Assembly: GCA_003254905.1 (NCBI GenBank) | Contig: QANU01109758.1 | Span: forward strand, 242,648-306,647 | Direction of reading: 5' to 3' | DNA length: 64,000 nucleotides | Source: Nissolia schottii | Taxonomy: Eukaryota; Streptophyta; Magnoliopsida; Fabales; Fabaceae | Part shown: positions 62,850-64,000 of the stretch, piece after piece | Position numbering within the stretch: the stretch's first letter is position 1 | Layout: each line of letters begins with the position of its first letter | Translations under genes and position numbers: made by a program | Notes under the pieces: model-generated | Seen by the model: the letters and a program-made list of their open reading frames with translations, nothing else | What the model was told of the DNA's origin: nothing | The model's database searches: none

Positions 62850-63109
62850 ACCACCATAACTTCAACCCCAAGGAAGTGGATATTGAATTTGGGTTTGACA
62901 AAAAAATTGCAGCTTCTAAGCCTAATGGACATGGTGGACGTGGAGCAGTCCCAGGAGGAGGGAGAGGAGCACCAAAGCCACTTGCTCATCCTCCTCCTCG
63001 TGGTGACATGAAGAGTTTTGGTCATCATGGTCATGGTCATGGTCATGGTGACATGAAGAGTTTTGAATTGAAGCTTGGACATGAAGGAAAATTCAGGGCA
63101 GGGCCTTGA
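62564..63109 (+). CDS. Small single-pass membrane protein with a polyglutamine tract, function unknown
   Basis: An intronless frame of 181 residues. The ATG at 62564 is the first after a pyrimidine-rich leader. Residues 1-37 are Gln- and Pro-rich (QQPFQQQQQQPVQVYP). Residues 38-60 form one hydrophobic segment (GSVFVVLAIIIVISAVACCL), without the look of a cleaved signal peptide. The following part is basic and His/Asn-rich, holds a run of 13 CAG-encoded Gln (62807-62845) and then a PKEVDIEFGFDKKIAASKPN block. The C-terminus is Gly/His-rich and contains GDMKSF twice, separated by a His-Gly repeat. I recognise the layout as a plant-specific membrane protein type with an EIEFGFD-like motif, but no function is known to me. 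The low-complexity content and bias towards CAG/GGT codons are notable. A cytosolic C-terminus is likely. Confidence 0.8.
62807..62845 (+). repeat. (CAG)13 coding microsatellite
   Basis: Thirteen perfect CAG codons within the membrane-protein gene. Because the unit is a triplet, length changes would keep the frame. The same tract opens spurious frames on the opposite strand (poly-Cys, poly-Leu). Confidence 0.95.
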
Positions 63110-63807
63110 ATATGATGGGATAAATTATAAAGAGCGAAACATTATATGTAGACATGGTGTGCTACCATATTGTTGGCAACCATTAATTAATTTCCACCCC
63201 CTAGTACTATACCACATTGTGTTTCTATTCATCTTTTCTGTGGTTTTTTTTTTTTTCCTTTTTCCCTGTCTCTTAGATTTCCAACTGCAAGATGAAATGT
63301 ATAATAATCTTCTCTCGTTTCAATTGCCTTTGTTTTGGTCTTTTTTCTTTTTTAATTAGAACAAAAACAGAGAAGCCTTTGGTCGATGCAATGGGGATTT
63401 GTAAAATTAAATGTAAAAAATATAAATAATATAACTCAATTTGAAGTTAATGGATTGACTGGTAAAAAAAGATGGTTTTGAATTAGCATTATCTGTAATT
63501 AGATTGATTTAGAAATTTTAAGAAACTTCGTATGGAATGGATTTGGATCAATTAAGCATGAGAAGCAGTTACTTAGTGAACAAGTGCTACAAACATCACT
63601 GCAAGCTAATAGAATTTGTGCTGCAAACAAACTTAGAGGCATAAAAGAAGCTAACTTGGTGGAGTTAATGCCAATCCATTTGAATTGAGAAGCTTTTCTT
63701 TTTGCATAAAAGAAACTAGGCTAAGGATTCCATGCTCCATTTAACCTTGGGATCATTAACTGGTGGTGGCTCTTTAAAGTGACCCTGCACTCATTTAAGT
63801 AGCTTAT
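63110..63807. other. 3' region of the membrane-protein gene and intergenic DNA
   Basis: Probable 3' untranslated sequence with T-rich stretches (63240-63260, 63330-63355), then AT-rich intergenic DNA. No gene seen. Confidence 0.4.
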
Positions 63808-63982
63808 GTAAAATTGCAGTGAGAGATCCTTTACACTATCTTATTTTCGTACCCATCCATGACTTAATACCATGAGTTTCAATATTTTCATTGTAAAATT
63901 GCAATGAAAGATCCTTTACACTATCTTATTTTCGTACCCAATCCATGAAGTGTACTAAATACCATGAGTTTCAATATTTTCA
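63808..63982 (+). repeat. Two-copy tandem duplication, period about 85 bp
   Basis: Unit 1 at 63808-63892 and unit 2 at 63893-63982 both start GTAAAATTGCA and contain GATCCTTTACACTATCTTAT, TTTTCGTACCCA and CCATGAGTTTCAATATTTTC. They differ by a few substitutions and a 6-base insertion in unit 2, so the duplication is fairly recent. Confidence 0.9.
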
Positions 63983-64000
63983 TCAACGATGATTTTCTTG

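Noticed and set aside
62617..63082. Poly-Cys and poly-Leu antisense frames
   Set aside because: They are opposite-strand readings of the CAG tract in the membrane-protein gene.

Overview
The window is nuclear DNA from a flowering plant. It is AT-rich, its genes are split by many GT-AG introns, and all recognisable proteins are plant orthologues. The pattern fits a legume close to soybean: the VPS34 protein looks like the soybean type, and a GC-rich CGCTTAGCGCG-type tandem array sits in an LTR. The genus is an inference from memory of such sequences. No organellar, bacterial or viral region was seen.

Layout. Bases 1-23,000 hold almost no protein genes. They contain one tRNA-Ala(AGC) and decayed repeats: a LINE fragment, a 1 kb dispersed repeat present twice, two large inverted-repeat elements, a minisatellite with TTAGGG-containing units, a Stowaway-like MITE, a Mutator-type MITE with a 9-bp target duplication, and a 2.9 kb solo LTR with a 5-bp target duplication. 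Bases 23,000-58,200 are gene-rich. In order they hold a BOI/SBP1-type RING E3 ligase (+), the de novo DNA methyltransferase DRM2 (-), the class III PI3-kinase VPS34 (+), the small GTPase ARF1 (+) and the meiotic topoisomerase VI B-like subunit MTOPVIB (-). Bases 58,200-64,000 are mostly intergenic, with one intronless gene for a small single-pass membrane protein carrying a polyglutamine tract.

Arrangement. RING and DRM2 converge. DRM2 and VPS34 diverge from a spacer of about 1 kb that contains an AT-rich repeat. ARF1 and MTOPVIB converge. The genes are unrelated housekeeping and meiotic genes and there is no operon-like logic. VPS34 and ARF1 both act in endomembrane traffic, but their adjacency is probably chance. 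Exon models were built by hand from reading frame, splice signals and family similarity; in all five spliced genes every junction keeps phase, and full lengths are 342, 590, 813, 181 and 486 residues.

I did not find a convincing undescribed biological system. The most interesting items are an inverted-repeat element 25 bp past the DRM2 stop, three palindromic MITEs packed into VPS34 introns, the microexons and GC-AG intron of MTOPVIB, and a spliced, in-frame upstream ORF in the RING gene.
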